Made by a program: the position numbers and the translations under genes
Part shown: positions 32,324 through 42,178 of the stretch, piece by piece
Numbering within the stretch: position 1 is the stretch's first letter
Layout: the number at the start of each line of letters is the position of its first letter
Assembly: GCF_018619435.1 (NCBI RefSeq)
Contig: NZ_JAHFZF010000029.1
Location: 1 to 61,894, forward strand
Origin: Rhodoferax sp. U11-2br
GTDB lineage: Bacteria; Pseudomonadota; Gammaproteobacteria; Burkholderiales; Burkholderiaceae_C
Length of the DNA stretch: 61,894 nucleotides
Direction: 5' to 3'
The notes under the pieces: model-generated
The model's input: the letters and a program-made list of their open reading frames with translations, nothing else
What the model was told of the DNA's origin: nothing
The model's database searches: none

Positions 32324-35299
32324 TTAACCCAGGTGTTTGCCCACAATGCCCGCCAGTTCAAACATGCTGACCTGCGGCTGGCCAAACACCGCGAGTAGCT
32401 TGGCGTCGGCATTGATGGCGCGTTTGTTGGTGGCGTCTTGCAGCTTGTTAGCCTTGATGTAGTCCCACAGTTTTTTGATGACCTGGGCACGCGCAATCGG
32501 TTCGGCACCAATCACCGCAGCCAAAGCCGCGCTGGGGGTGGAGCCCGCACCAGCAGCGGGTGCCTTGCGCGGGGTTTTGGCGGTCGTCTTCTTGGCAGCA
32601 GGTTTAGTGGCTTTTGCACCTGTAGCCCTCGTTCCACCTGGGCTAGAAGCTGCTTTTTTGCTATCAACTGCGGCGCGTGTCAGCGGTGCCGCAGCGGTTT
32701 TACGCGGCGGGAACTTGCTGGGTGCAAACTCGAAGTTGACCTTGTCAGCGGTGGCGTCCCAGACCAGCATGGCCTTGAAGTTGCGCCGGGTGCGCATGCT
32801 GACAAACTTGTCGAGCAGATCGGTTTTGCCGGTGGCCAGCAACTTGCTCATCTGCTCGCGCTCAATCGGCTGCTGCAGGATGATCTGGCCGGTTTTGAAA
32901 TCGCAGCTTGGTGTGGGTTGCGCGTCGGTGGGCACAGACTTTTCACACACATAGTTTTTGCCGTGTTCAAACACTGCCGCGCCACATTTTGGGCACGCAC
33001 CCAGGCTGGTTTGTTCACCAAAGTCGACCAGCTCGCCGGTTTCCTCTCCCTTTTTGTCGTCGCCAAAGTCGAATTCAAGCTTGTAGTTCTTGGCCTCTTC
33101 GTCAAACTTGATGACCATCTCGGCGGTGAACGGCCAACCGGCCTTGGAGCGGAAGCCGTCGAGCGGGCCAATCTTTTTGTCGCGCAAAAATTGCTCGACT
33201 TCGGCCAGCTCGAAGGTGCGGCCAGCCGGGGTTTTGCCAAACGAGAAGCCGCAGCCTTCGCTGTGGCCGTCCGCGCCGGTGCAGGCATAACGGCGGTAGT
33301 TTTCTTTGACCACACCGCCGCAGTTGGGGCAGGGTGAGCTCAGCGTGGCGTAGTTGCCAGGCACGGTGTCGCGGTCGTATTCCTTGGCCTTTTTGACGAT
33401 GTGTTCGGTCATCGCGGCAATCTCGGCCATGAAGGCGGCGCGGCTCAGCTTGCCTTGCTCCATCTGGCTGAGTTTGTATTCCCACTCGCCGGTGAGTTCG
33501 GCCTTGGAGAGTTCTTCCACACCCAGGCCACGCAGCAGGGTCATCAACTGGAAGGCTTTAGCGGTGGGGATCAGCTCGCGCCCTTCACGCAGCATGTATT
33601 TCTCGGAGATCAAACCTTCAATGATGCTGGCGCGGGTGGCGGGTGTGCCCAGGCCTTTTTCCTGCATGGCTTCGCGCAGTTCGTCGTCTTCCACGGTTTT
33701 TCCGGCGCCTTCCATGGCGCCGAGCAAGGTGGCTTCTGAGTAGCGAGCCGGTGGCCGGGTTTTTAAGCCCTTGGGGTCGACAGACTCCGTTTTGACCTTT
33801 TCGCCGGGGGCGACCGGCACCAGGCTCTGGCCTTTGTCGCCGTCCTTGGCATCAGCCACTTCGTCGGCGGCTTCCTTGCCGTAGATGGCCAGCCAGCCCG
33901 GTTTGACCAGCACCTTGCCTTCGGTCTTGAAGTGGTGCTCCAGCGCCTTGGAGATGCGGGTGGTGACCTGGTATTCGGCACTCGGAAAAAACACCGCCAT
34001 GAACCGTTTGACCACCAGGTCATACAGCTTTTGCTCTGCTTCTGATAGCCCGCTGGGCGCTTGTAATGTGGGGATGATGGCAAAGTGATCACTCACCTTG
34101 CTGTTGTCGAAGATGCGCTTGGAGGGCCGGATGTAGTTGTTGTTCAGCGCGGTGAGCGCGTGCGGCGCCAGGTGGCGCATGCCGGAGTTGGCCAGCATCT
34201 CAAAGGTCTGTTTGACCACCGGCACATAGTCTTCAGGCAAGGCGCGTGAATCGGTACGCGGGTAGGTCAGGGCCTTGTGGCGCTCGTAGAGGCTTTGCGC
34301 AATCGACAGCGTGGTCTTGGCGCTGAAGCCGAACTTGCCATTGGCCTCGCGTTGCAAGCTGGTCAAATCAAATAGCAGCGGGCTGGCTTGGGTGGTGGGT
34401 TTGCTTTCTTCGGTGACGGTGGCGTGTTGGCCACGCACTGCGTCGGCAATGGCTTGAGCTTCTTGCTGGCTCCAGACACGGTCGGCCTTTTTCTCGGCGT
34501 CTTCAGCATCCTTTTTCCAGGCCGGGTTGAACCACTTGGCCGGGTAGCTGCCAGCCTGGGCGGCAAATGACGCATGGATTTCCCAGTAGTCGCGCGAGAC
34601 AAAACCACGGATCAGTTCTTCGCGCTCCACCACCACCGACAGCGTCGGGGTTTGCACCCGGCCCACGGTGGTCAAGAAAAAGCCACCGTCGCGCGAGTTG
34701 AACGCGGTCATGGCGCGGGTGCCGTTGATGCCGACCAGCCAGTCGGCCTCGGAGCGGCAGCGGGCGGCGTCGGCCAGGGGTTGCATCTGTTTGTCGCTGC
34801 GCAGGGCGTTGAAGCCGTCGCGGATGGCTTGGGGTGTCATCGACTGTAGCCACAGCCGGCTGACCGGTTTGCCCAGCGGTTTGGCGCCACCGGCGTATTG
34901 TTCGATCAGGCGGAAGATCAGCTCCCCCTCGCGGCCCGCGTCACAGGCGTTGATGAGTTGGCCCACGTCCTTGCGTTTGGCCAGTTTGACCACTGCGTTG
35001 AGGCGGGTCTTGGTCTTGTCAACCGGTTTGAGTTCGAAGTGCGGCGGGATCACCGGCAGATGGGCAAAACTCCATTTGCCGCGTTTGACGTCGTAGGCCT
35101 CGGGCGCCTGGATTTCGACCAGGTGGCCCACCGCGCTGGAGACCACATAACTGTCGTTTTCGAAATGCTCGTCGTGTTTCTCGAACTTGCCCGCCACCGG
35201 CGTGAGTGCACGCACGATGTCTTGTGCCACCGAGGGCTTTTCTGCAATGACCAGTGTTTTGCCTGCCACTGCTGTTTTAGTGTTTTCTGCGATAGTCAT
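32324..35299 (-). CDS. topB: DNA topoisomerase III with C-terminal SWIB domain
   Basis: Type IA topoisomerase, 991 residues from ATG 35299; the longer frame has no homology upstream. Toprim domain (LVIAEKPSVAQDIVRAL), active-site Tyr in TYPRTDSR, two C-terminal zinc-finger segments (CPNCGG; CPKCGA), a Lys/Ala-rich linker, then a SWIB/MDM2 domain (AEPIARAQVIKKLWDYIKAN to SMFELAGIVGKHLG). It relaxes and decatenates DNA. SWIB-tailed topB is known in Burkholderiales. The linker encodes a copy of the dispersed repeat in frame (32622-32670). Confidence 0.93.
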   Translation of the reverse strand: MTIAENTKTAVAGKTLVIAEKPSVAQDIVRALTPVAGKFEKHDEHFENDSYVVSSAVGHLVEIQAPEAYDVKRGKWSFAHLPVIPPHFELKPVDKTKTRLNAVVKLAKRKDVGQLINACDAGREGELIFRLIEQYAGGAKPLGKPVSRLWLQSMTPQAIRDGFNALRSDKQMQPLADAARCRSEADWLVGINGTRAMTAFNSRDGGFFLTTVGRVQTPTLSVVVEREELIRGFVSRDYWEIHASFAAQAGSYPAKWFNPAWKKDAEDAEKKADRVWSQQEAQAIADAVRGQHATVTEESKPTTQASPLLFDLTSLQREANGKFGFSAKTTLSIAQSLYERHKALTYPRTDSRALPEDYVPVVKQTFEMLANSGMRHLAPHALTALNNNYIRPSKRIFDNSKVSDHFAIIPTLQAPSGLSEAEQKLYDLVVKRFMAVFFPSAEYQVTTRISKALEHHFKTEGKVLVKPGWLAIYGKEAADEVADAKDGDKGQSLVPVAPGEKVKTESVDPKGLKTRPPARYSEATLLGAMEGAGKTVEDDELREAMQEKGLGTPATRASIIEGLISEKYMLREGRELIPTAKAFQLMTLLRGLGVEELSKAELTGEWEYKLSQMEQGKLSRAAFMAEIAAMTEHIVKKAKEYDRDTVPGNYATLSSPCPNCGGVVKENYRRYACTGADGHSEGCGFSFGKTPAGRTFELAEVEQFLRDKKIGPLDGFRSKAGWPFTAEMVIKFDEEAKNYKLEFDFGDDKKGEETGELVDFGEQTSLGACPKCGAAVFEHGKNYVCEKSVPTDAQPTPSCDFKTGQIILQQPIEREQMSKLLATGKTDLLDKFVSMRTRRNFKAMLVWDATADKVNFEFAPSKFPPRKTAAAPLTRAAVDSKKAASSPGGTRATGAKATKPAAKKTTAKTPRKAPAAGAGSTPSAALAAVIGAEPIARAQVIKKLWDYIKANKLQDATNKRAINADAKLLAVFGQPQVSMFELAGIVGKHLG
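32622..32670. repeat. Dispersed repeat copy inside topB
   Basis: tgtagccctc, a loop, then gggctagaagctgctttttt, matching the intergenic repeat. It is translated in frame as part of the linker (SKKAASSPGGTRATGAKATK) before the SWIB domain. Confidence 0.65.
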
Positions 35300-35372
35300 C
35301 TGAATACAATCCCTGTTCCTCGCGGGCGCACACGCGCACCCATACGAGTTCACGATACCAAATTTTTTAACC

Positions 35373-35849
35373 GTGTCGAAAAAATCACCCGCTACCTCCC
35401 GCCGCATCCAGGTGCGCCGCTCCGGCATCCATGGCCGGGGTGTTTATGCACTGCAGGACATCGCCGAGGGTGAAACCATCATCGAGTATGTGGGCGAGAT
35501 CATCACCTGGGAAGAAGCCCAGGCGCGCCACCCGCACGACCCGACCAACCCGAACCACACCTTTTATTTTCATGTGAATGAAACCCGGGTGATCGACGGC
35601 GGGGTCAACGGCAACTCGTCACGCTGGATCAACCACTCTTGCGACGGCAACTGCGAGGCCGACGAAGACAAGGGCCGCATTTTCATCAAGGCGCTGCGCA
35701 ATATCGCCGCTGGTGAAGAGCTGCACTACGACTACGGCCTGATCATCGACGAGCGTTACACGCCCAAACTCAAGGCCGAGTACCCGTGCTGGTGTGGCGC
35801 CAAAAACTGCCGTGGCACCCTGCTGGCACCCAAACGCAAGCGCAAGTAG
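35373..35849 (+). CDS. SET-domain protein-lysine methyltransferase
   Basis: 158 residues from GTG 35373. A complete minimal SET domain: RIQVRRSGIHGRGVYA, EYVGEIITWEEA, the cofactor/catalytic NHSCDGNCEA and LHYDYG, and a Cys-rich post-SET (CWCGAKNC). It transfers methyl groups from AdoMet to lysine in a protein substrate that is unknown here. It is divergent from topB with 73 bp between starts, so both may share a control region. birA begins 10 bp downstream. Confidence 0.88.
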   Translation: MSKKSPATSRRIQVRRSGIHGRGVYALQDIAEGETIIEYVGEIITWEEAQARHPHDPTNPNHTFYFHVNETRVIDGGVNGNSSRWINHSCDGNCEADEDKGRIFIKALRNIAAGEELHYDYGLIIDERYTPKLKAEYPCWCGAKNCRGTLLAPKRKRK

Positions 35850-35858
35850 CGCCACCCC

Positions 35859-36689
35859 ATGACACTACCCGCCCTGACGCTCTGGCCCAGCGAAGCCCTA
35901 TGGCAAGTTGTGGAGCCCCAGTTGCCCGGCTTCAGCGTCGAGGTGTTGCCCGAGATCGACTCCACCAATGCCGAGCTGATGCGCCGACTGCGCGCCGGTG
36001 TGGAAGACCCGGTGCTGCTGATTGCAGAACACCAGACCGCCGGGCGCGGGCGCATGGCACGCCCCTGGCACAGCAGCCCGGGAGCGGCTGGCAGCGCTGG
36101 CCCGGGCACATTGATGTTTTCCCTGGGCCTGTCGTTGGCACCCAAGGACTGGTCAGGCCTGTCGCTGGCCGTGGGCTGGAGCCTGGCCAACAGCCTGCAC
36201 CCCGAGATCCGCCTGAAATGGCCCAATGACCTGTGGTGGCAGGGCCGCAAGCTGGCAGGCATCCTGATCGAGACCGCCAACACCCGGCAAGCGGCCTTGG
36301 CTGGCAGCCGTTATGTGGTGATTGGCATCGGCCTCAATATCCAACGCCCCGAGGTGGCTGGCTTGTCGACCGAACCCGCCGGGCTGGCCGAGCTGGTGCC
36401 CGGCATCAGCGCGATGCAGGCCTTGGCCCAGATACTGCCCCCCTTGGTGGAGACCCTGCGGGCGTTTGAGCAACAGGGTTTTGCGGCCTTTCAGGCACGT
36501 TTTAATGCCCGTGATGCGCTGGCGCAGACGCCGGTGACCCTGAGCGACGGCCAACAAGGTGTGACCATGGGGGTGGACCCGGTGGGGGCCTTGCTGTTGC
36601 AAACCGGGCAGGGTCTGCAGCGTGTGACCAGTGCCGAGGTCAGTGTGCGGCGGGCCGCTGCCCCGGCAAACCCTGCCAACGGTCACTAG
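35859..36689 (+). CDS. birA: Biotin--[acetyl-CoA-carboxylase] ligase
   Basis: 276 residues. Attaches biotin to the BCCP subunit of acetyl-CoA carboxylase. The catalytic domain starts directly (DSTNAEL, AGRGRMARPWHSSPG, KWPNDLWW, IGIGLNI) and ends in a small SH3-like C-terminal domain. It has no N-terminal helix-turn-helix, so it is the monofunctional, non-repressor type. It lies 10 bp after the SET gene and 9 bp before the SPOR gene, likely one operon. Confidence 0.92.
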   Translation: MTLPALTLWPSEALWQVVEPQLPGFSVEVLPEIDSTNAELMRRLRAGVEDPVLLIAEHQTAGRGRMARPWHSSPGAAGSAGPGTLMFSLGLSLAPKDWSGLSLAVGWSLANSLHPEIRLKWPNDLWWQGRKLAGILIETANTRQAALAGSRYVVIGIGLNIQRPEVAGLSTEPAGLAELVPGISAMQALAQILPPLVETLRAFEQQGFAAFQARFNARDALAQTPVTLSDGQQGVTMGVDPVGALLLQTGQGLQRVTSAEVSVRRAAAPANPANGH

Positions 36690-36697
36690 GAGCGGCT

Positions 36698-37447
36698 ATG
36701 TGGCGCCTGATGGTTCTGCTGCTGGTGTTGCTGAACCTGGGTGTTTTCGCCCGGGGGCAAGGCTGGTTGCTTGCTTACGGCTGGGGCACGACACAGCAGC
36801 ACGAGCCGCAACGCGTGACACAACAGATTCGCCCCGAGGCGCTTGTGGTGCTGACGGACAAGGCAGACGCAGCACACACCGCTGCATCCGCACCAGAGCC
36901 CGCCCCTGCGTTGACGCCCGCCGAGCCAGTGGCCAGCAGCTGCTGGCAAAGTGGTGAACTGGATGAAGCTCAGGTCGACACATTGCGCCCGCTGCTCACG
37001 GCCAAATTGCCACCTGGGGCCTGGGTGCTGGACGAGAGTCGGCTGCCCGCACGCTGGATGGTCTACATGGGCCCCTACAACCAGGCGACGGAGCTGGCCA
37101 AAAAACGTGAGCAGCTGACAGAGTTGAAGGTCAAGTTTTTTGCCTTGAGCAACACAGCGCTGTCACCGGGCTTCTCGCTGGGTGTGTTTTCCACGGAAGA
37201 GTCGGCCAAAACCGGTTTGCAAGACCTGGTCAAACGCGGGGTGCGTTCGGCCCGGGTGATACAAGAGCGCCAGGCCAGTGTGACCTACCACCTGCGCCTG
37301 CCCAGCATCAGCGCGGCCGACCTGGCGGCGCTGGACAGCCTGCAGGCCGCATTGCCCGGCAAACCGCTGGTGCTTTGTCCACAGCCCGCATCAGCGCCTG
37401 AACAGGCTGCGGCTTCGGCACCCGGCGCTGCCACATCCCAGCCCTGA
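36698..37447 (+). CDS. SPOR-domain-like membrane protein
   Basis: 249 residues with a single N-terminal membrane helix (WRLMVLLLVLLNLGVFA), an Ala/Pro/Glu linker, and a SPOR-like region (residues about 105-200: WMVYMGPYNQATELAKKREQ and LSLGVFSTEESAK-type repeats). SPOR domains bind denuded peptidoglycan at division sites. The C-terminal tail is Ala/Pro-rich. It is convergent with the histidine kinase gene, which ends 9 bp away. Confidence 0.75.
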   Translation: MWRLMVLLLVLLNLGVFARGQGWLLAYGWGTTQQHEPQRVTQQIRPEALVVLTDKADAAHTAASAPEPAPALTPAEPVASSCWQSGELDEAQVDTLRPLLTAKLPPGAWVLDESRLPARWMVYMGPYNQATELAKKREQLTELKVKFFALSNTALSPGFSLGVFSTEESAKTGLQDLVKRGVRSARVIQERQASVTYHLRLPSISAADLAALDSLQAALPGKPLVLCPQPASAPEQAAASAPGAATSQP

Positions 37448-37456
37448 CAGCTGGCC

Positions 37457-38914
37457 TCAGGCCTGTGGCACCTCATCGGGCAGGGTCGCGGTGAAAGTGA
37501 CCACAAAACGGGCGCCGGGCGGTGTGTGGCCCGGCAAGGTGTCTTCAAGGCTGACCTTGGCACCGTGTTTTTGGGCAATCTCCAGAACAATCGGCAGACC
37601 CAGGCCCGAGCCATCCACATCGGTACCCAAGGCGCGGTAAAACGGCTGGAAGATCAGTTCACGCTCTGACTCCGGAATGCCCGGGCCAGAGTCCTCCACC
37701 TGCAACACCAGCAAACGGCCCACCGGCTCGGTCAAGACCCTTGCGGTGATCATGCCCGGTGACGCCAGGCTGGACGGGGTGTAGTTGATGGCGTTGTCCA
37801 CCAGGTTGCGGATCATCTCCTTGAGCAGGGTGACGTTGCCCAACATGGTGCAGCCAGGTGTGCCGGGTTGGGTGCCCTCGTAACCCAGGTCAATGTGTTT
37901 TTCCAGCGCCCGCGGCACACTATCGCGCACCACCGACATACAGACCTCCGCCAGGTCACAAAGGGCGCGTGGCATGGCCGAGCCGCTGCTCTCGGCCCGC
38001 GCCAGCGACAGCAGCTGGTTGACGCTGTGGGTGGCACGGATGCTGGCGCGGCCAATCTGGCGCAGAGAGTGTTTGAGGTCCTCGGCGCTGGCGCCCTCAC
38101 GCTGGGCCAGGTCGGCCTGCATACGCAGCCCCGCCAGCGGGGTTTTGAGCTGGTGCGCGGCATCGGCCAGAAAGCGCTTCTGGGTGGCAATCGAGTCGGT
38201 CAGGCGCAACAGCAGGTCGTTGACCGAATCCACCAGGGGCGACACCTCCAGCGGCACCGCCTGGGCATCGATCGGGCTCAGGTCATCGGGTCGGCGCGCG
38301 CGGATACGCTCTTCGAGCTGGTTGAGGGGCTGGATAGCCTGCACCAGCGCCAGCCAAACCAGCAACACCGCCAGTGGCAGGATGACAAACTGCGGCAGCA
38401 TCACGCCTTTGACAATTTCGGTGGCCAGCACCGAACGTTTTTCCAGTGTCTCGGCCACCTGCACCAAGGCCAGGTCGCCGTTGCGGGTGGGCAGCTTGAC
38501 CCAGATGTAGGCCACCTTGATGTCAAAACCCTGGATCACATCGTCGCGGATGCGGACTTCATCAGGTACCACCTTCTCTTCGGCCGAGGGCGCAGGCAGA
38601 TCAGCTTCACCACTGAGCAGCTCGCTGCGCGGCCCGATCACCTGGTAATACACGGTGTCGGAGTCATCGGCGCGCAACAGTTCACGCGCCGGACGCGGCA
38701 GCACAAATTCGGGCTTGTTGCCACGCATGGTGATGAGTTGCGCCATGGCGCGGGCGTTGTACTCGAGCGCCCGGTCAAACGGCTTGCCCGCGATGTTTTG
38801 CGCCACCAGCCAGGTCAATACCAGACTCACCGGCCACAGCAACAACAATGGCGTGAGCATCCAGTCCAGGATTTCGCCAAACAGGGAACGCTGTTCGCGC
38901 TGAAAAACGTTCAC
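37457..38914 (-). CDS. Sensor histidine kinase (TctE/QseC-like)
   Basis: 485 residues. Two membrane helices (about 19-38 and about 165-190) enclose a periplasmic 2CSK_N-type sensor. HAMP, then the phosphoacceptor helix FLADAAHQLKTPLAGL, and an ATPase domain with NLVDNAINYTP, DSGPGIPESERE and GSGLGLPIV. The gene follows its response regulator by 21 bp. The TctE-like N-terminus suggests a tricarboxylate or other small-molecule signal, but this is not certain. Confidence 0.9.
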   Translation of the reverse strand: MNVFQREQRSLFGEILDWMLTPLLLLWPVSLVLTWLVAQNIAGKPFDRALEYNARAMAQLITMRGNKPEFVLPRPARELLRADDSDTVYYQVIGPRSELLSGEADLPAPSAEEKVVPDEVRIRDDVIQGFDIKVAYIWVKLPTRNGDLALVQVAETLEKRSVLATEIVKGVMLPQFVILPLAVLLVWLALVQAIQPLNQLEERIRARRPDDLSPIDAQAVPLEVSPLVDSVNDLLLRLTDSIATQKRFLADAAHQLKTPLAGLRMQADLAQREGASAEDLKHSLRQIGRASIRATHSVNQLLSLARAESSGSAMPRALCDLAEVCMSVVRDSVPRALEKHIDLGYEGTQPGTPGCTMLGNVTLLKEMIRNLVDNAINYTPSSLASPGMITARVLTEPVGRLLVLQVEDSGPGIPESERELIFQPFYRALGTDVDGSGLGLPIVLEIAQKHGAKVSLEDTLPGHTPPGARFVVTFTATLPDEVPQA

Positions 38915-38935
38915 GGTGTGGCGAAGAAGTGTGGG

Positions 38936-39610
38936 CTACCCGGGGATCTTTTCGAGGCAGTAGCCCAGGCCGCGCACGGTGGCGATGCGGATCGGGCCTT
39001 TTTCGATCTTTTTGCGCAGGCGGTGGATATAGACCTCGATGGCGTTGTTGCTGACCTCTTCGCCCCATTCACACAGGCGCTCGACCAGTTGGTCCTTGCT
39101 GACCAGGCGCCCGGCACGCTGCAGCAGCACCTCCAGCAGGCCCAGCTCCCGCGCCGACAGCTCGACCATCACGCCGTCAATGGTGGCCACCCGGCCGCCC
39201 TGGTCGTAAATCAGCGGGCCGTGTTTGATGGTGCTGCTGGCGGCACCCATGCCGCGTCGGCTCAGGGCGCGCACGCGGGCTTCGAGCTCCTGCAGGCTGA
39301 AGGGTTTGGCCATGTAGTCGTCGGCGCCGTAGTCCAGGCCTTTGACCCGTTCTTCCACACTGTCAGCGGCGGTCAGGATCAGCACCGGCAACGAGGAGCC
39401 GCGCGCACGCAGTTTTTTGAGCACCTCCAGCCCGTGCATTTTGGGCAGCCCCAGGTCCAGGATCAGCAGGTCAAACTCGGTGTTGGTCATCAGTGCCGCA
39501 TCGGCCTCGGTGCCGCTGGCCACGTGGTCCACCGCGGCCCCCGAACTGCGCAGGGTACGCAGCAAACCGTCTGCCAGCACCTGGTCGTCCTCGGCAATCA
39601 AAATTCGCAT
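38936..39610 (-). CDS. OmpR/PhoB-type response regulator (TctD-like)
   Basis: 224 residues. Receiver domain with EDD acidic pocket (MRILIAEDDQ), phospho-acceptor Asp in LLILDLGLPKM, and Lys in YMAKPFSL. A winged helix follows (LSARELGLLEVLLQRAGRLV to YIHRLRKKI, TVRGLGYCLE). Partner of the downstream kinase. The ATG has GGAG about 6 bp upstream. Confidence 0.93.
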   Translation of the reverse strand: MRILIAEDDQVLADGLLRTLRSSGAAVDHVASGTEADAALMTNTEFDLLILDLGLPKMHGLEVLKKLRARGSSLPVLILTAADSVEERVKGLDYGADDYMAKPFSLQELEARVRALSRRGMGAASSTIKHGPLIYDQGGRVATIDGVMVELSARELGLLEVLLQRAGRLVSKDQLVERLCEWGEEVSNNAIEVYIHRLRKKIEKGPIRIATVRGLGYCLEKIPG

Positions 39611-39680
39611 GGCTGTCTCCTCGTGATGGCCGCTAGGGCCTTATGGGTTACGGGCTGTCTCGCGTTCTTTTCAGGCCATT

Positions 39681-40160
39681 TTAGGCCGCGTATGCTTCCA
39701 GTCCGATAGCAATCACGGTGGCCACCTCCGAGCCGACGGCGGCGCGTAATTCGGCCTCGGCCTGGGTCACCGCTTCTTCAAAAGCCTGCAGCCAGGCCAG
39801 CCCGGTCGGGGTGAATAACACGCGGCGCGCACGGGCGTCCTGCGGGTCGTCCTGGCGCTGCACCAGGCCCCAGGCAGCGCACTGGTCCACCAGCTTGCCC
39901 ATCGCCTGTTTGCTGACACCAGCACGCTGCGCCAGCTCGGTCAGGCGCGAACCCTGCAGCGCCAGATGCCGCGTGATGTGGATGTGGGAGGCGGTCAAAC
40001 TGCCGCGCGCCGCCAGGTTGGACAGCGCCAGCGGCACCCGATCATTGCGCGCCATCAGCTGCAACACACGGGCATCAAAACGCTGCAACGCCAGCGCCAG
40101 CCAGTGGCCCAGATGCGCCTGGCGCCAGCCGGTGTCAGAAGGGGAGGTGTCCATGTCCAA
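39681..40160 (-). CDS. MarR-family transcriptional regulator
   Basis: 159 residues with a winged helix (LTASHIHITRHLALQGSRLT, ELAQRAGVSKQAMGKLVDQC, DPQDARARRVLFTPTG). It probably represses a stress- or metabolite-responsive gene. It is divergent from recA with a 146-bp gap that carries the SOS boxes. Confidence 0.88.
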   Translation of the reverse strand: MDMDTSPSDTGWRQAHLGHWLALALQRFDARVLQLMARNDRVPLALSNLAARGSLTASHIHITRHLALQGSRLTELAQRAGVSKQAMGKLVDQCAAWGLVQRQDDPQDARARRVLFTPTGLAWLQAFEEAVTQAEAELRAAVGSEVATVIAIGLEAYAA

Positions 40161-40220
40161 AATAGTAAACCAAATTGACTATAAATTGTCTTTTCTATTT
40201 TTAACAGTGCTTGTAAACTA

Positions 40221-40253
40221 CTGTTCAAGCATCCAGCCTGTAGTTATTGACAG
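40221..40253 (+). promoter_or_regulatory. LexA (SOS) boxes in the recA promoter
   Basis: CTGTAGTTATTGACAG (40238-40253) matches the CTGT-N8-ACAG LexA consensus exactly and contains a TTGACA -35-like hexamer (40247-40252). A second, one-mismatch box, CTGTTCAAGCATCCAG, lies immediately upstream at 40221-40236. LexA bound here would block RNA polymerase. Confidence 0.85.
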
Positions 40254-40306
40254 AGGATGCGCAAGCTTTCCTATCCGCCCACTTGTTGACACCTCAGGAG
40301 ACCACC

Positions 40307-41372
<1,066 letters not shown>

Positions 41373-41389
<17 letters not shown>

Positions 41390-41425
41390 CCCTTATTCAA
41401 TAAGGGTATATAGCTTCATTTTTAA
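41373..41425. repeat. Dispersed repeat copy spanning the recA stop codon
   Basis: gcaaaaaggcggtatagcc, then CCCTTAT-tca-ATAAGGG (41390-41406), then tatatagcttcattttt. The recA stop TAG (41387-41389) is the first part of the repeat's 'tagccc'. It may also act as a weak terminator or processing hairpin between recA and recX. Confidence 0.75.
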
Positions 41426-41439
41426 TAGTAATTTGCTGA

Positions 41440-41889
41440 ATGGGCTTTGCCACACCCTCCCTCAAAGGGCGCGCTCTGCGCCTGCTTAGCGGCCGTGAAC
41501 ACTCGCGGCTGGAGCTGGAGCGCAAGTTGGCGCCGTTTGAGGAAGAGCCCGGCAGCCTCGCCGCCGCGCTCGATGACTTGCAGGCCAAGGGTTTCATCAG
41601 TGAACAGCGGGTGCTGGAGTCGGTGGTGAACCGCCGCGCCAGCAAACTTGGCGCATCACGCATCAAGCAGGAGTTGCAAGCCAAGGGGCTCGACCCGCAG
41701 GCGGTGGCAGATGCTGTTCAGGGTTTGCGCGCCACCGAGCTCGAACGTGCGCGCGATGTTTGGCAAAAAAAGTTTGGTCAGGCCCCGCAAGACGCCGATC
41801 AGCGGGCCAAACAAATGCGTTTTCTGGCGAGCCGCGGTTTTGGTGGCGACACCATCCGACGGGTGGTCGCCGGAGCTGACGACGAGTAA
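41440..41889 (+). CDS. recX: RecX regulatory protein
   Basis: 149 residues, three-helix repeats typical of RecX (GRALRLLSGREHSRLELERK, LQAKGFISEQRV, RIKQELQAKGLDPQAVADAV). It limits RecA filament growth. Downstream of recA on the same strand, separated by the repeat. Confidence 0.93.
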   Translation: MGFATPSLKGRALRLLSGREHSRLELERKLAPFEEEPGSLAAALDDLQAKGFISEQRVLESVVNRRASKLGASRIKQELQAKGLDPQAVADAVQGLRATELERARDVWQKKFGQAPQDADQRAKQMRFLASRGFGGDTIRRVVAGADDE

Positions 41890-41907
41890 CGGGCCGCTGG
41901 CCGGGCG

Positions 41908-42174
41908 TCAGGTACCGCGTCGTCGCCCACCGTTCCAGTAGGCAAACTCACTCTCGTGACAATCGATGTCGAGCTCGTTGACACGGGCCAGCATCTGCGC
42001 CTGGGCGTCAGCCACCCCTTGGTTGTAAGCGCTCGGCGCCAGCTCCTTCAAAAAGAAGTCGAGCAGTTCAGCGGCCTGCATGTTGCCAATGCGCAAGTCC
42101 ATGTTGGCCGTGAACCAGCGCTCAATCGAGGCCACCGCCGTCGCGCGGGTCTCTTTGGACAGCTCGACCGCCAT
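41908..42174 (-). CDS. DUF2164 family protein
   Basis: 88 residues with the DUF2164 pattern (VELSKETRATAVASIERWF, IGNMQAAELLDFFL, YNQGVADAQAQM). Function unknown. It lies 4 bp after argC on the same strand and is convergent with recX. Confidence 0.85.
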   Translation of the reverse strand: MAVELSKETRATAVASIERWFTANMDLRIGNMQAAELLDFFLKELAPSAYNQGVADAQAQMLARVNELDIDCHESEFAYWNGGRRRGT

Positions 42175-42178
42175 CGTT

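Noticed and set aside
37868..39709. 613-codon plus-strand frame opposite the two-component genes
   Set aside because: Gln/His/Arg-rich composition of a GC-skew antisense frame; the kinase and regulator on the minus strand have all family motifs.
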